A stretch of DNA of 64,000 nt from Gilliamella apis (GCF_002142155.1 NZ_NASD01000001.1:124001-188000); one strand, 5' to 3'. Shown: positions 32,142 through 41,110, numbered from the stretch's first letter. Made by a program: numbers and translations. The notes: generated from the sequence alone by a model not told the origin.

Positions 32142-32568
32142 CAGAACATTCCTTATCAATAGTTGACTGTTTTTGATGTTCATGCCATAAGCTAGTTATT
32201 GTTTGCCTACCATTTTCAATAGTTTCTTGACGAATGGTTGTAATATCTAAATTTTCACGTAGTAACAAAATTTCAAGTAAAAGCGGCATATTAATACCAC
32301 CAATTACTTCAATATTTGGTTGTTGATAACTTAAAATCGCCGCTAATCGAAATGGAGAACCTCCGACAATATCTGTTAAAAACAAGACACCATCACCACT
32401 ATTAGTTTCTTGATATGCTTGGTGCAATTGTTCCTCTAATTGTTCACTACTCATACCATCAGGAAAATTTATAGCCGTAAATTGTGGTTGTTTACCAATA
32501 ATTTGGGTGGCGGCTTCGTAAAGCCCGGTAGCAAAGCTACCGTGACCTGTTAATATTATCCCTAACAT
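32131..32568 (-). CDS. agaF: PTS EIIA, mannose-family, amino-sugar specific
   Basis: 145 residues. LGIILTGHGSFATGLYEAATQIIG has the phosphorylated histidine at position 9; FLTDIVGGSPFRLAA is a family signature. It receives phosphate from HPr and passes it to EIIB. Strong AGAGGAAATT ribosome-binding site. It overlaps agaA and follows agaE by 8 bases, forming one tightly packed operon. Confidence 0.92.
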   Translation of the reverse strand: MLGIILTGHGSFATGLYEAATQIIGKQPQFTAINFPDGMSSEQLEEQLHQAYQETNSGDGVLFLTDIVGGSPFRLAAILSYQQPNIEVIGGINMPLLLEILLLRENLDITTIRQETIENGRQTITSLWHEHQKQSTIDKECSDGI

Positions 32569-32576
32569 AATTTCCT

Positions 32577-33473
32577 CTATAAAAATCCAACTAATTTACC
32601 TACAACACCAATAATAACGGTTAATCCAATTAATTTTACTGGTGAGAAATTACGTTTCATTAAACTATAAACAATTAAGGTAAAACCAAGTGGTAATATA
32701 TTTGGCATCAATTTATCTAATACATCAGCTTGTAGCGCAACATGAGCCTGTCCTGCATTTATTTCTAACGGTGTAGATAAATGTACATACGAAGCAACTA
32801 ATGCTCCTATTACTGTCATACCAATTATAGATGCAGCATGTGAGATACGTTTTGTGTGTGTTTTTAATAAAGGTAAAGCACTGGTACCGGCATGATAACC
32901 ATAATGAGCTAAACCAAAGCGTAAACCAAAATGCACAATATTAAACATTAGTAGGAAAATTATTGGTCCAAAAAAGCTACCTTCTAAAGCTAACGATGCA
33001 CCAATTCCAGCGCATATTGGTAGTAAAGTTAACCAAAATAATGCGTCACCGATTCCACCTAATGGTCCCATTAACGCCACTTTCACTGCGCGTATAGTTG
33101 AAATATTTTCTTTGCCTTTCTCCATGGCAAGAACTAACCCTGAAAGGAAAGTTACGTCAAAAGGATGGACATTAATAAATTCCATATGCATATGCATCGA
33201 ATTTTTAAGGTCATCTTTGTTTTTATGTATTTTACGTAATGCTGGCAAGATAGTATAAAGCCACCCTCCAGCTTGCATACGTTCATAGTTGAACGATGCT
33301 TGTAAAGCAAGAGAACGAAATGCCATTCGGTTAATATCACCTTTGGTTAGTGTTACATCTTGGCTTTGATCATAAAAAGTATCGGCTGTGGCTTTGCTTG
33401 TCGCTAATGCTTGTTCCATACGTTTTGCTTCTTTCTCGGCCATTTTTTTATCATGATCGTTATTAAATTCCAT
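32577..33473 (-). CDS. agaE: PTS EIID, mannose-family
   Basis: 298 residues. Soluble N-terminus (LTKGDINRMAFRSLALQASFNYERMQAGGWLYTILPAL), then ALMGPLGGIGDALFWLTLLPICAGIG and a C-terminal hydrophobic region. These are ManZ/EIID-family signatures; with EIIC it forms the membrane channel. It overlaps the end of agaW by 11 bases, so translation is coupled. Confidence 0.94.
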   Translation of the reverse strand: MEFNNDHDKKMAEKEAKRMEQALATSKATADTFYDQSQDVTLTKGDINRMAFRSLALQASFNYERMQAGGWLYTILPALRKIHKNKDDLKNSMHMHMEFINVHPFDVTFLSGLVLAMEKGKENISTIRAVKVALMGPLGGIGDALFWLTLLPICAGIGASLALEGSFFGPIIFLLMFNIVHFGLRFGLAHYGYHAGTSALPLLKTHTKRISHAASIIGMTVIGALVASYVHLSTPLEINAGQAHVALQADVLDKLMPNILPLGFTLIVYSLMKRNFSPVKLIGLTVIIGVVGKLVGFL

Positions 33474-34245
33474 CTTCCACCTCCACTGAATCTGAGCTTA
33501 CTGGCTTGTTACTATCGTTGTTTTCACGGCCATAATTAAAGAAATCAATCATTGCTATAGCTAAAGCGCCTAATGCAATTGCTAAAATTGGCAAATTAAG
33601 GAAAGTCACACCAAGAAAACCTAAAATGAAATAAGCAATATAGGTTTTTTTCATCATAATTTTCATTAGCATTGCAAAACCGATGGCAGGCATCATACCT
33701 CCAGCAACACTAAGACCATCAAGCAACCATTGTGGTGATTTCTGAACTAGTGCTGTTGCTGCATCAGCACCAAAGTAGATAGGTAAGAAAGCAACAATAA
33801 AATAGAAACCAAAAAGAATAATCATACCAAGATAGTTAACCCATTCAATTCCTTTAAAATTGAGTTGATCAACGAAACGATCACATTTATGCATCATTGG
33901 TGAGTATATGGTGAATAAAATAGTGATACATCCTTGTACTGCAATAGCAAATGGTACGGCAATACCTATTGCAACTTTAGGATCTGCATGAGTTAAGATT
34001 GCAAAACTAGTACCTATCACACCACCGATAACCACATTAGGTGGTTGTGCCCCTGCTAACGGTACCATTCCCATCCATACCAGTTCTAATGATCCTCCAA
34101 CATATAAACCGGTTGTAACATCACCTAAAATTAATCCAACTAACGGCCCTATTACGATCGGTCTGTGTAAATGAGTCAGGCCATCAAATAAATCTACACC
34201 AGCTATACCGGCTAGAAGTCCAATTAATAATGCATCCATTAACAT
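33463..34245 (-). CDS. agaW: PTS EIIC, mannose-family
   Basis: 260 residues from ATG 34245, with GAGGGAG 8 bases upstream; a TTG at 34260 extends it by five codons but has no advantage. Multi-pass membrane protein: LLIGLLAGIAGVDLFDG, GLILGDVTTGLYVGGSLELVWMGMVPLAGAQPPNVVIGGVIG and a C-terminal run of hydrophobic segments typical of ManY/AgaW. Sugar-translocating subunit with EIID. Confidence 0.94.
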   Translation of the reverse strand: MLMDALLIGLLAGIAGVDLFDGLTHLHRPIVIGPLVGLILGDVTTGLYVGGSLELVWMGMVPLAGAQPPNVVIGGVIGTSFAILTHADPKVAIGIAVPFAIAVQGCITILFTIYSPMMHKCDRFVDQLNFKGIEWVNYLGMIILFGFYFIVAFLPIYFGADAATALVQKSPQWLLDGLSVAGGMMPAIGFAMLMKIMMKKTYIAYFILGFLGVTFLNLPILAIALGALAIAMIDFFNYGRENNDSNKPVSSDSVEVEDGI

Positions 34246-34261
34246 AGTATGCTCCCTCAAG

Positions 34262-34750
34262 TTAAGATAGATTGATTAAATCCGCTATTTTTTCGCCAGC
34301 TTCATCAGGTACTCGGCGGATTTCACAAGTTACGCCTAATTGTTCAAGTTCTTTAAATGCTGCGATATCTGATTCATCGACAGAAACTGTTTTATGAATT
34401 TGTTTTTTACCTTCGGAAAAATGCATATTGCCAACATTGACAAATTTGATTGGTACGCCGCCTTTAACGAGGGTTAATACATCTTGTGGTGTTTTACAGA
34501 CAATGAAAATTTTTTGCCTTTCTGCTGCTTTGCCAATAATGTCGATAGTTTTTTGTAAGGTAAAATAACGAGTTTGAATGCCTTCAGCGACAACCATGTC
34601 CATTAGATTTTGTTGGACTGGATCTTGCGAAGCACTGTCATTGGCGACTAATAATAGATTCGCACCAAGTGCATTAACCCAAGTTACGCCAACTTGACCA
34701 TGAACTAAACGATTATCGATACGTGTCATAAGAATATTAGGTGTGCTCAT
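34262..34750 (-). CDS. agaV: PTS EIIB, mannose-family
   Basis: 162 residues. MTRIDNRLVHGQVGVTWVNALGANLLLVANDS has the phosphorylated histidine at 17. IFVVCKTPQDVLTLVKGGVPIKFVNVGNMHFSEGKKQIHKTVSV is typical of the sorbose/GalNAc EIIB group. It transfers phosphate to the sugar during transport. Confidence 0.94.
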   Translation of the reverse strand: MSTPNILMTRIDNRLVHGQVGVTWVNALGANLLLVANDSASQDPVQQNLMDMVVAEGIQTRYFTLQKTIDIIGKAAERQKIFIVCKTPQDVLTLVKGGVPIKFVNVGNMHFSEGKKQIHKTVSVDESDIAAFKELEQLGVTCEIRRVPDEAGEKIADLINLS

Positions 34751-34794
34751 TGCTATTAAGTCCTTTTGTTTATTTGTTTAACATATTCAGATGA

Positions 34795-35961
34795 TTAATT
34801 TTTATTAAATGGATAAATATTAACGCCTTTTACTACTCGATTAACTTCTCCTGTTGGACAAGGGTTATCTGGAGTCAATCCAAGATAAAGTGATTTTTCA
34901 AACGCTAACATTTGTGCAAAAACTAGATAAGGAAAAATTAACCAACAATCAGGGAGTTTGCTATCCACCGATAATATTTGTTGATCAATACTCTCTTGAC
35001 TTGTTAGTGCAATGACGTCAGCAGCAATTTTGTCATGAACAAGTTCATTAAATAGGTCAATATCGTATTGGTGAACATATGGTTCGCTTGAGAAGAAACA
35101 GACAACTAAACTTTTTGCATCAACCATAAATTTTGGACCATGACGTAGTCCTAATATTGAATCAAAGCGGGTTGCTACTTTACCGGCGGTTAATTCTAAA
35201 ATTTTTAATGCAGATTCTTGTGCAATACCTGTGAAGCAGCTACTACCAACATAGATAACTCGATCATGTTCTTTACTGGCTAACTGTTTGGTTATTGATT
35301 GCCAGCTTGAAAGCTTCTCTTCACAAATACTGGCAATTTCCATTACTGCATTGTGTGCTTTTTCTAAATCAACATTGTCTAGCAATAAAAGGGTGGCAAG
35401 CATCATACTACTAATACTCGATGTCATTGCGAAACTTAAGTCATGAGTTCCTTCAGGCATGACCAGATGTAAAATACGCTTAGAATTATTTTCTTTAGCC
35501 GCATACTCTGTTAATGCACAGGTTGGGTTACAGGTTAAAAATAGATGATAACAGTCAGAAACTATTTGATCTGCTAATTTCACCGCAGCAACACTTTCAG
35601 GGCTATTTCCTGATCGCGCAAATGAGACAATTAAAGTTTTTTTATTTGGTGATAAATATTGCTGAGGATTAGTGACAATCTCTGTTGTAGCATAAGCGTG
35701 AACGTTACGATGAGTCTGTTCTTTTAGCCATGGTGCTAGAGCAACACCACCAAAAGCAGATGAGCCGGCTCCGGTCAAAATTATTTCTAGATTTGGATCG
35801 GAAAGTAAAGGTTGTAAAAATGATTGTAACTGATTTTGCTTTTGTAAAATGATTTGTAATAAATTTCGCCAAATTTGTGGTTGTTGACAAATTTCTTTCG
35901 CAGTATGTTGAGCTCCGTGTTGTTCTAACCAATCTAACGAATAATTCAAATATTTTTGCAT
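34795..35961 (-). CDS. agaS: Galactosamine-6-phosphate deaminase/isomerase AgaS
   Basis: 388 residues with two SIS (sugar isomerase) domains. LEIILTGAGSSAFGGVALAPWL, SFARSGNSPESVAAVKLADQIVSDCYHLFLTCN, SALKILELTAGKVATRFDSILGLRHGPKF and NPCPTGEVNRVVKGVNIYPF match E. coli AgaS. It converts galactosamine 6-phosphate to tagatose 6-phosphate and ammonia. AAGGA ribosome-binding site. Located between agaR and the EII genes. The tagatose-6-phosphate kinase and aldolase genes are not in the window. Confidence 0.93.
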   Translation of the reverse strand: MQKYLNYSLDWLEQHGAQHTAKEICQQPQIWRNLLQIILQKQNQLQSFLQPLLSDPNLEIILTGAGSSAFGGVALAPWLKEQTHRNVHAYATTEIVTNPQQYLSPNKKTLIVSFARSGNSPESVAAVKLADQIVSDCYHLFLTCNPTCALTEYAAKENNSKRILHLVMPEGTHDLSFAMTSSISSMMLATLLLLDNVDLEKAHNAVMEIASICEEKLSSWQSITKQLASKEHDRVIYVGSSCFTGIAQESALKILELTAGKVATRFDSILGLRHGPKFMVDAKSLVVCFFSSEPYVHQYDIDLFNELVHDKIAADVIALTSQESIDQQILSVDSKLPDCWLIFPYLVFAQMLAFEKSLYLGLTPDNPCPTGEVNRVVKGVNIYPFNKN

Positions 35962-36012
35962 AATCTATATCCTTCTATATCCTTTTTAATCTTTTCAATA
36001 AATTTATAACGT

Positions 36013-36795
36013 TTAATCATCTACAATTACTACATTTATTCCTAATTTATGTAATTGTTCTAGATAATCTTTTGGAATTTTTGTATCAGTAATTAGAGTT
36101 TTAATTAGATTAATTTTTTCAATCGTACAGAAACTTTTACGACCGAATTTTGTTGAGTCAGTCATCGCGATAATTTGCCCAGAAACTTGACACATTACTC
36201 TGTTAACATTGGCTTCACCGAAATTTGGTGTTGTAATGCCAGCATCTAGATCAAAACCATCAACACCTAAAAAAAGCTTGTCAAAATGGTACATTCTTAA
36301 TTGTTGTTCTACTGTAGGACCGGAAATGGAGTAAGCTTTTTTTCTGATGTTACCACCAGCAATAATTACTTCTATGTCGTTATTAGTTGATAATTCATAG
36401 GCAATATTTACAGCATTAGTAAAGACAATTAAGTTCTTTTTGTTACGTAAATAGGGAACCATAGCTGCTGTTGTCGATCCTGAATCGAGAATGATTCGAT
36501 CTCCATCATTAACCATTTCAGCAGCTCGCTGAGCAATTTTATTTTTTATGATCGAATTGATACGGCTTTTGTCTAATAATGGCTTATCCAATGCAAAGGA
36601 TTTATTTAACATTGCGCCGCCATAACAGCGCAATATACAGCCTTTTTCTTCAAGGTGTCTTAAATCGTTTCGGATGGTAACGCTAGATACTTTAAATAAT
36701 TTACTTAATTTATTAACTGATACGGTATTCTCTGTATCGAGTAAATGAATAATTTTTTCTCTACGCTGCAAAGTATTGATTATTTCTTTATTCAT
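36013..36795 (-). CDS. agaR: DeoR-family repressor of the aga operon
   Basis: 260 residues from ATG 36795; the open frame to 36954 adds an implausible hydrophobic N-terminus and covers the operator. N-terminal DeoR helix-turn-helix (LQRREKIIHLLDTENTVSVNKLSKLFKVSSVTIRNDLRHLEEKG), then the DeoR sensor domain (DRIILDSGSTTAAMVPYL, VFTNAVNIAYEL, LFLGVDGFDLDAGITTPNFGEANVNR). First gene of the aga operon, 51 bases before agaS, so it probably autoregulates. Confidence 0.9.
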   Translation of the reverse strand: MNKEIINTLQRREKIIHLLDTENTVSVNKLSKLFKVSSVTIRNDLRHLEEKGCILRCYGGAMLNKSFALDKPLLDKSRINSIIKNKIAQRAAEMVNDGDRIILDSGSTTAAMVPYLRNKKNLIVFTNAVNIAYELSTNNDIEVIIAGGNIRKKAYSISGPTVEQQLRMYHFDKLFLGVDGFDLDAGITTPNFGEANVNRVMCQVSGQIIAMTDSTKFGRKSFCTIEKINLIKTLITDTKIPKDYLEQLHKLGINVVIVDD

Positions 36796-36916
36796 TTTTA
36801 CCACTCGTTCAACTTTCATTCCTTTATTAAATTTAAACATAGATAAGGGATCGAAAAATGATAGATAGGTCACAAAACTGATTATAAAAGGAAAAATTGA
36901 AATATTATTTTCATTT

Positions 36917-36945
36917 GAAACGAAACGAAAGGTTTCAATGTGAAA
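36917..36945. promoter_or_regulatory. Candidate AgaR operator (GAAA repeats)
   Basis: GAAACGAAACGAAAGG (36917-36932) followed by TTTCAATGTGAAA. Repeated GAAAC/TTTCG units are the hallmark of AgaR and other DeoR-family operators in E. coli. It lies about 120 bases upstream of agaR, between that gene and the CRP site. Confidence 0.6.
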
Positions 36946-37058
36946 GGTAAACAATAAAAAGGAGATTAATCTTATTATTCAAAAAGTTAACTTAAAAGAG
37001 AAATCACATAAAAGAAAGTAAACTAAACAATAAATGAATATTCGCTTTCACTGTTTAA

Positions 37059-37074
37059 TGTGATCTATATCACA
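37059..37074. promoter_or_regulatory. CRP site for the aga operon
   Basis: TGTGA-TCTATA-TCACA has both perfect CRP half-sites. The only gene starting nearby is agaR on the minus strand (the permease at 37188 ends here), so it most likely activates the aga operon. Confidence 0.8.
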
Positions 37075-37142
37075 AATTTATGAATGTAATTGATTATAAG
37101 GTTGTTAATTGAAAATTATAATCAAGAGAATACTGCAGTTAA

Positions 37143-37170
37143 TATTGAAACACCGATTGGTGTTTCAATA
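37143..37170 (-). terminator. Hairpin ending the efflux operon
   Basis: TATTGAAACACC (37143-37154), loop GATT, GGTGTTTCAATA (37159-37170): a perfect 12-bp stem, 17 bases after the permease stop. No long T-run. Confidence 0.6.
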
Positions 37171-37187
37171 ATTTATGAGGTTATTTT

Positions 37188-38348
37188 TTATTCTGGTTGG
37201 CTATTTTTACTGCGATTAACAAACATCATTACGACAAAAGCAATAATTGTTAAATAGATAATGAAAATACCATATGTAGATAGCATATCGATAAATGAAC
37301 GTCCGCGGATGCCTATATCACGAAAAAAGCGAAATAACCAAACTAATGGAAAGGCATGACTAACATAAAATGCCCATATTGGCATAATACCTACAGCCAT
37401 GGTTGAACCACCCATAATAAAGCCGGGAGGGACAAGGAAAATCATTTTACTAGCTCCTTCGCCAGGATGGTTAGTTTTCCAAGATAGTAGTAAACCTAAC
37501 CAACCAAAAGCTAAACCAGTCATAAAAATGCTTGGTACGAAAGTAAAATAGTTACCATCAAAGCGTAGTTGACCAAATATTACCAATATTGCCGTGATTA
37601 AGGTTAAAGCCGTTGTATAAAATAGGGCATAAGGCACTGTTCTGGCTAATAATGGTAAAAAACCACGTTCAATTACTGTATTCCACATCCCCATGGTTTT
37701 TAATCGACCAATAATCATTAACGAGGTTAAACCATAGGTTAATGATGAAAAGAAGTAAACAAAATAGATAATAGTGGATATTGTTGATGAACTAGCTGGA
37801 TTAAACATGGTTCTCGTTTTTAATTGCATTGGTGATAAGGTCGCTTCTGTTGCTTCTCGACCTAGTCCTAATGCTGCGACTTTACCAACACTTAATTCTG
37901 CACCTGATTCAGGAATAATTTCATTCAGGCTTTGCATTACTTTAGCATTTTGGGCATCATTTGAGTCATCAGCAAAATAACCTAATTTAACCGTCTGATC
38001 ACCTTTTTTTAACGATTTTTCTAACCCTTTAGGGATATATAACACGCCTAAATTACGATCATGAGAAACCAATGTAATTGGATTAACTGGCGATCGAATC
38101 ACTTCTGTTATTTCAATAAATGGTGACGTATTTACCTTACTGATTAATTCAGTTGAATAATTAGAACCATCAAGATCAATAACGGCGATTTTTCCTTCAA
38201 AAACTGAACCATGGCTCAGAACAATTGAAAAAATAAGTGATACGATTGCTGCTAAACCTAAGCACACTTTATAATAAGGAATGAAGTGGCCTGATAACAT
38301 AGCATCAAGCTCTTCAAGCATAGATTTAATGATGTTTTGTCGCATCAT
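37188..38348 (-). CDS. ABC-2 type membrane permease
   Basis: 386 residues. One N-terminal membrane segment (about 29-47), an extracytoplasmic domain (about 50-180), then five or so membrane segments from about 190, typical of the ABC-2/YhhJ-type permeases of drug exporters (IFLVPPGFIMGGSTMAVGIMP, SHAFPLVWLFRFFRDIGIRG). The start overlaps the stop of the fusion protein gene (ATGA). No ATP-binding subunit is encoded here, so the energy source or partner ATPase must be elsewhere, or the fold works without one. Confidence 0.82.
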   Translation of the reverse strand: MMRQNIIKSMLEELDAMLSGHFIPYYKVCLGLAAIVSLIFSIVLSHGSVFEGKIAVIDLDGSNYSTELISKVNTSPFIEITEVIRSPVNPITLVSHDRNLGVLYIPKGLEKSLKKGDQTVKLGYFADDSNDAQNAKVMQSLNEIIPESGAELSVGKVAALGLGREATEATLSPMQLKTRTMFNPASSSTISTIIYFVYFFSSLTYGLTSLMIIGRLKTMGMWNTVIERGFLPLLARTVPYALFYTTALTLITAILVIFGQLRFDGNYFTFVPSIFMTGLAFGWLGLLLSWKTNHPGEGASKMIFLVPPGFIMGGSTMAVGIMPIWAFYVSHAFPLVWLFRFFRDIGIRGRSFIDMLSTYGIFIIYLTIIAFVVMMFVNRSKNSQPE

Positions 38349-39481
38349 TGATCAACCTCAATTGTCATACCGGTTAATAGTTGTGGAATAGATTCCATAT
38401 AAACTCTGACTTGGTAAGATGTTAAATCAGCCTGTCCTCGTTCTCGAGTCATGCGTAAGTCAGCAAATGATGGCGCAGCAGTTGCAAATCGAACGGTGCC
38501 TTTTACGGTTTTATCTAATGCGATAACATTCGCTTTCACCTTTGTGCCTGGTTGATAATCATTGACCATTTTTTCATTAACATAGATATCGACATATTTG
38601 CGATCAGTTTCTAATAATACAGCTGGTGCTCCAGCAGGTGCCATCTCACCATCTTCAAACATCAGTTTTAGAACTTTACCATCTTCTGGCGCAACTAATG
38701 TTAGTCGATCGTAATTGACTTGTAATTGTTTTAAATCAGCTTGAGCTTGTGCTAATTGCGCTTTAATTTGAGCAAGTTGATTTTGACGATTTTGCAGTTT
38801 TTGTCGATCAATAGTAATTGATTGCAATGTCATACCTGTGGCATTTCTAGTTTGTTCAAACAGGTTAATTTGGTCTGGAGTTGCGCCAATCATTAAGGTT
38901 GATAATTGGCTTTCAATCTGTACAACCTGCATTTTGGTACTAATGTAGACATTTCGTGCAGCATCAAGTTGTGATTGAGAAGTACCACCCGTTTTTCTTA
39001 ATTGAGTATGGCGTTGAAATTCAGTATTAGCTAGATCACGAGCAGACTTTGCCGCTTCAAGGTTAGCTTTAACTTCCTCAATTTTTCGCCAAGTTGATAA
39101 CTCATTAAGATTGATTTCATTTTCAGTGATTTCGATTGCTGCTTGTTCTTGATTAACAGCAGCAGTTTGACTATCAACTAATGCTTGCAAGCGATCAATT
39201 GATAGCTTGGTATCAATATCTTCAAGTTGCATTAATGGGTCGCCTTTTTTAACGAATTGTGATTCTTGGACAAAGCGTTTAATTACTTTTCCACCTACAT
39301 TTTGAAAGGCAACATTGATTTCATCAGCGGTTAATACCCCTGATTTGATACTTTTAGCAACAGTTACTGCATCATTTCTTGAACCAAGACAAATTAATGT
39401 AGATCCAAATAGAAGTAGCAATAAAAATATAGCAGGAATTTTAATGTTTTTGGGTAAATTTAAGTTTAATTTATTTTTCAT
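38345..39481 (-). CDS. HlyD-family membrane fusion protein
   Basis: 378 residues. N-terminal anchor (about 13-32, IKIPAIFLLLLLFGSTLICL); biotinyl-lipoyl half-motifs (GGKVIKRFVQESQFVKKGDPLMQLEDID, then LVAPEDGKVLKLMFEDGEMAPAGAP) flank a long coiled coil (about 80-260). A beta-barrel domain follows. It would bridge the inner-membrane permease to an outer-membrane channel such as TolC. A SlyA-like box lies 5 bases before the start codon. Confidence 0.88.
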   Translation of the reverse strand: MKNKLNLNLPKNIKIPAIFLLLLLFGSTLICLGSRNDAVTVAKSIKSGVLTADEINVAFQNVGGKVIKRFVQESQFVKKGDPLMQLEDIDTKLSIDRLQALVDSQTAAVNQEQAAIEITENEINLNELSTWRKIEEVKANLEAAKSARDLANTEFQRHTQLRKTGGTSQSQLDAARNVYISTKMQVVQIESQLSTLMIGATPDQINLFEQTRNATGMTLQSITIDRQKLQNRQNQLAQIKAQLAQAQADLKQLQVNYDRLTLVAPEDGKVLKLMFEDGEMAPAGAPAVLLETDRKYVDIYVNEKMVNDYQPGTKVKANVIALDKTVKGTVRFATAAPSFADLRMTRERGQADLTSYQVRVYMESIPQLLTGMTIEVDQ

Positions 39482-39485
39482 TTAT

Positions 39486-39497
39486 TTAGTCAGCTAA
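39486..39497. promoter_or_regulatory. SlyA-like box 1 (before the fusion protein)
   Basis: TTAGTCAGCTAA, ten of twelve positions of the SlyA consensus TTAGCAAGCTAA. The flanks TTTATT and GTATA are shared with box 2 at 40057. Confidence 0.55.
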
Positions 39498-39539
39498 GTA
39501 TATTGTTAAAATATCATGATTATGAATAATTATTGACAA

Positions 39540-40037
39540 TTATTTACGCAATAATTTGCGTAACATTGCAATTAAAGATTCCTGCTCTTGTGGATTTAAG
39601 ACTTGAGCAAAAGCACGAATCGATTTTAAGTGATTAGGTAATGCCTTTTGGATAAGATTTTCCCCTGTTGCAGTAAGGGTGATTAGTCGAGAACGGCCAT
39701 CTTCTCCACTTTTGGTCATTGATATTAAAGGATCGGGTGCTGCTAACATTCGTTTCACCATTACCGAAACGGTTGCTGGTGTTACGCCAACTCTTAATGC
39801 TAACTCGCTAGCGCAAGTTTCCCCTTCACTATATAGTGACATTAACAAGGCAAATTTTCCTTCAGATACATCATAATCTTTGGCTAGTTGTGCATAAATA
39901 TTTGATCGAATTAAATCGGCGGTGGTGATTAAACTTAAGACAAGATCAACGCCTGAAACCTCAATAATTTCATCATTAAATCTTTGTGCTTTTGCTAAAG
40001 TTTCGCGAGAAGGAAGTATTCTTGAATTGTAATTCAA
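39540..40037 (-). CDS. MarR/SlyA-family regulator
   Basis: 165 residues. Winged-helix core: YDVSEGKFALLMSLYSEGETCASELALRVGVTPATVSVMVKRMLAAPDPLISMTKSGEDGRSRLITLTATGENLIQ, with the MarR-type DGRSRLITLT wing. The start is TTG 40037; an in-frame TGA two codons upstream excludes a longer frame, and AGG lies about 10 bases before. It is the first gene of the regulator-fusion protein-permease locus, and the two SlyA-like boxes imply autoregulation. Confidence 0.87.
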   Translation of the reverse strand: MNYNSRILPSRETLAKAQRFNDEIIEVSGVDLVLSLITTADLIRSNIYAQLAKDYDVSEGKFALLMSLYSEGETCASELALRVGVTPATVSVMVKRMLAAPDPLISMTKSGEDGRSRLITLTATGENLIQKALPNHLKSIRAFAQVLNPQEQESLIAMLRKLLRK

Positions 40038-40056
40038 TTGTCATTACCTAATTTAT

Positions 40057-40068
40057 TTAGTCGGCTAA
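40057..40068. promoter_or_regulatory. SlyA-like box 2 (before the MarR-family gene)
   Basis: TTAGTCGGCTAA with flanks TTTATT and TTATA. It matches box 1 at 39486 except for two positions across about 22 bases. Confidence 0.55.
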
Positions 40069-40081
40069 TTATACTTATTTA

Positions 40082-40390
40082 CCACTAATTGGCAATCCTT
40101 TTTTATGGCTATTTTAATGTACTAATTGAATTAGTTATTTTCAGTGCTATCGTAAATTTTTTTGAGAAAAGTATAAGTAATGTTATATAGTTGTTCATGT
40201 TAACTTTTATATATGGATTTTTTTTCATCAATAGTTGTTTGAATTGATAATAACTATACTAATAGTTATAGTCTCTATTATTTTTAACAATCAATATTGT
40301 TCAAATAAATAATAATTTAACTATATTGTAGTGTGAAAATTGCTGGTCTAAGATCTTTTTTGTGACTTTTTGCGATCTTTTATTAAACAG
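40082..40390. other. AT-rich gap before rplU with a small perfect dyad
   Basis: No gene is seen. ATAACTAT (40250-40257), loop ACTA, ATAGTTAT (40262-40269) forms a perfect 8-bp AT-only dyad of unknown meaning. Confidence 0.4.
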
Positions 40391-40393
40391 CGC

Positions 40394-40422
40394 TTGCAAC
40401 AAGCATAAATTTTGCGTAAAAT
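40394..40422 (+). promoter_or_regulatory. rplU-rpmA promoter
   Basis: TTGCAA (40394-40399) and TAAAAT (40417-40422) with the ideal 17-bp spacing; expected leader about 70 bases. Confidence 0.75.
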
Positions 40423-40499
40423 TCACGCCCTATAAGATTAATCAATGCAGACATATATTTTTAATCAGGAATCGTCTGCTTTTTATTGCGGAGTTAAGT

Positions 40500-40808
40500 A
40501 TGTACGCAGTTTTCCAAAGTGGTGGTAAACAACACCGAGTTAGCGAAGGACAAGTCGTTCGCTTGGAAAAAATTGAAGTCGAAACAGGTTCAGAAGTTGT
40601 TTTCGATAAAGTTTTAATGGTAGCAAATGGTGAAGACATCAAAGTTGGTGCTCCGTTTGTTGAAGGTGCAACAATTAAAGCAGAAATTGTTGAGCACGGT
40701 CGTGGCGAAAAAGTGAAAATTGTTAAATTCCGTCGTCGTAAACACTATCGTAAACAACAAGGTCACCGTCAGTGGTTCACTGATGTGAAGATCACTGCAA
40801 TCGCTTAA
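40500..40808 (+). CDS. rplU: 50S ribosomal protein L21
   Basis: 102 residues from ATG 40500 ([26 protein letters not shown]), with GCGGAG upstream; a longer frame from 40362 runs through the promoter and is rejected. [26 protein letters not shown] is the RNA-binding C-terminus. First gene of rplU-rpmA. Confidence 0.98.
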   Translation: MYAVFQSGGKQHRVSEGQVVRLEKIEVETGSEVVFDKVLMVANGEDIKVGAPFVEGATIKAEIVEHGRGEKVKIVKFRRRKHYRKQQGHRQWFTDVKITAIA

Positions 40809-40823
40809 TAGGAGTATCGAACA

Positions 40824-41084
40824 ATGGCACATAAGAAGGCTGGTGGTTCATCACGTAATGGTCGTGATTCCCAGAGTAAACGTTTAGGTGTTAAACGTTA
40901 TGGTTCTCAAGAAGTTCTTGCGGGTAACATTTTAGTTCGTCAACGTGGAACTCAATTCCACCCAGGTACTAACGTAGGTTGTGGTCGTGATCATACCCTA
41001 TTCGCTTTAGTTGATGGACAAGTTAAGTTCGAAGTTAAAGGACCTAAAAATCGCCGTTATGTTAGTGTAGTTGCTAACAGCTAA
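40824..41084 (+). CDS. rpmA: 50S ribosomal protein L27
   Basis: 86 residues: [27 protein letters not shown]. The N-terminus starts directly as MAHKKAGG, reaching the peptidyl-transferase centre, without the cleavable extension found in Firmicutes. 15 bases after rplU. Confidence 0.99.
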   Translation: MAHKKAGGSSRNGRDSQSKRLGVKRYGSQEVLAGNILVRQRGTQFHPGTNVGCGRDHTLFALVDGQVKFEVKGPKNRRYVSVVANS

Positions 41085-41110
41085 TAAATTAGCGGTTTAA
41101 GAAGTTATAG

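Noticed and set aside
36796..36954. 53-codon N-terminal extension of agaR
   Set aside because: Phe/Ile-rich and not DeoR-like, and it covers the GAAA-repeat operator; ATG 36795 gives the normal family length.
40362..40499. N-terminal extension of rplU
   Set aside because: It spans the -35/-10 promoter; family length and ribosome-binding site support ATG 40500.
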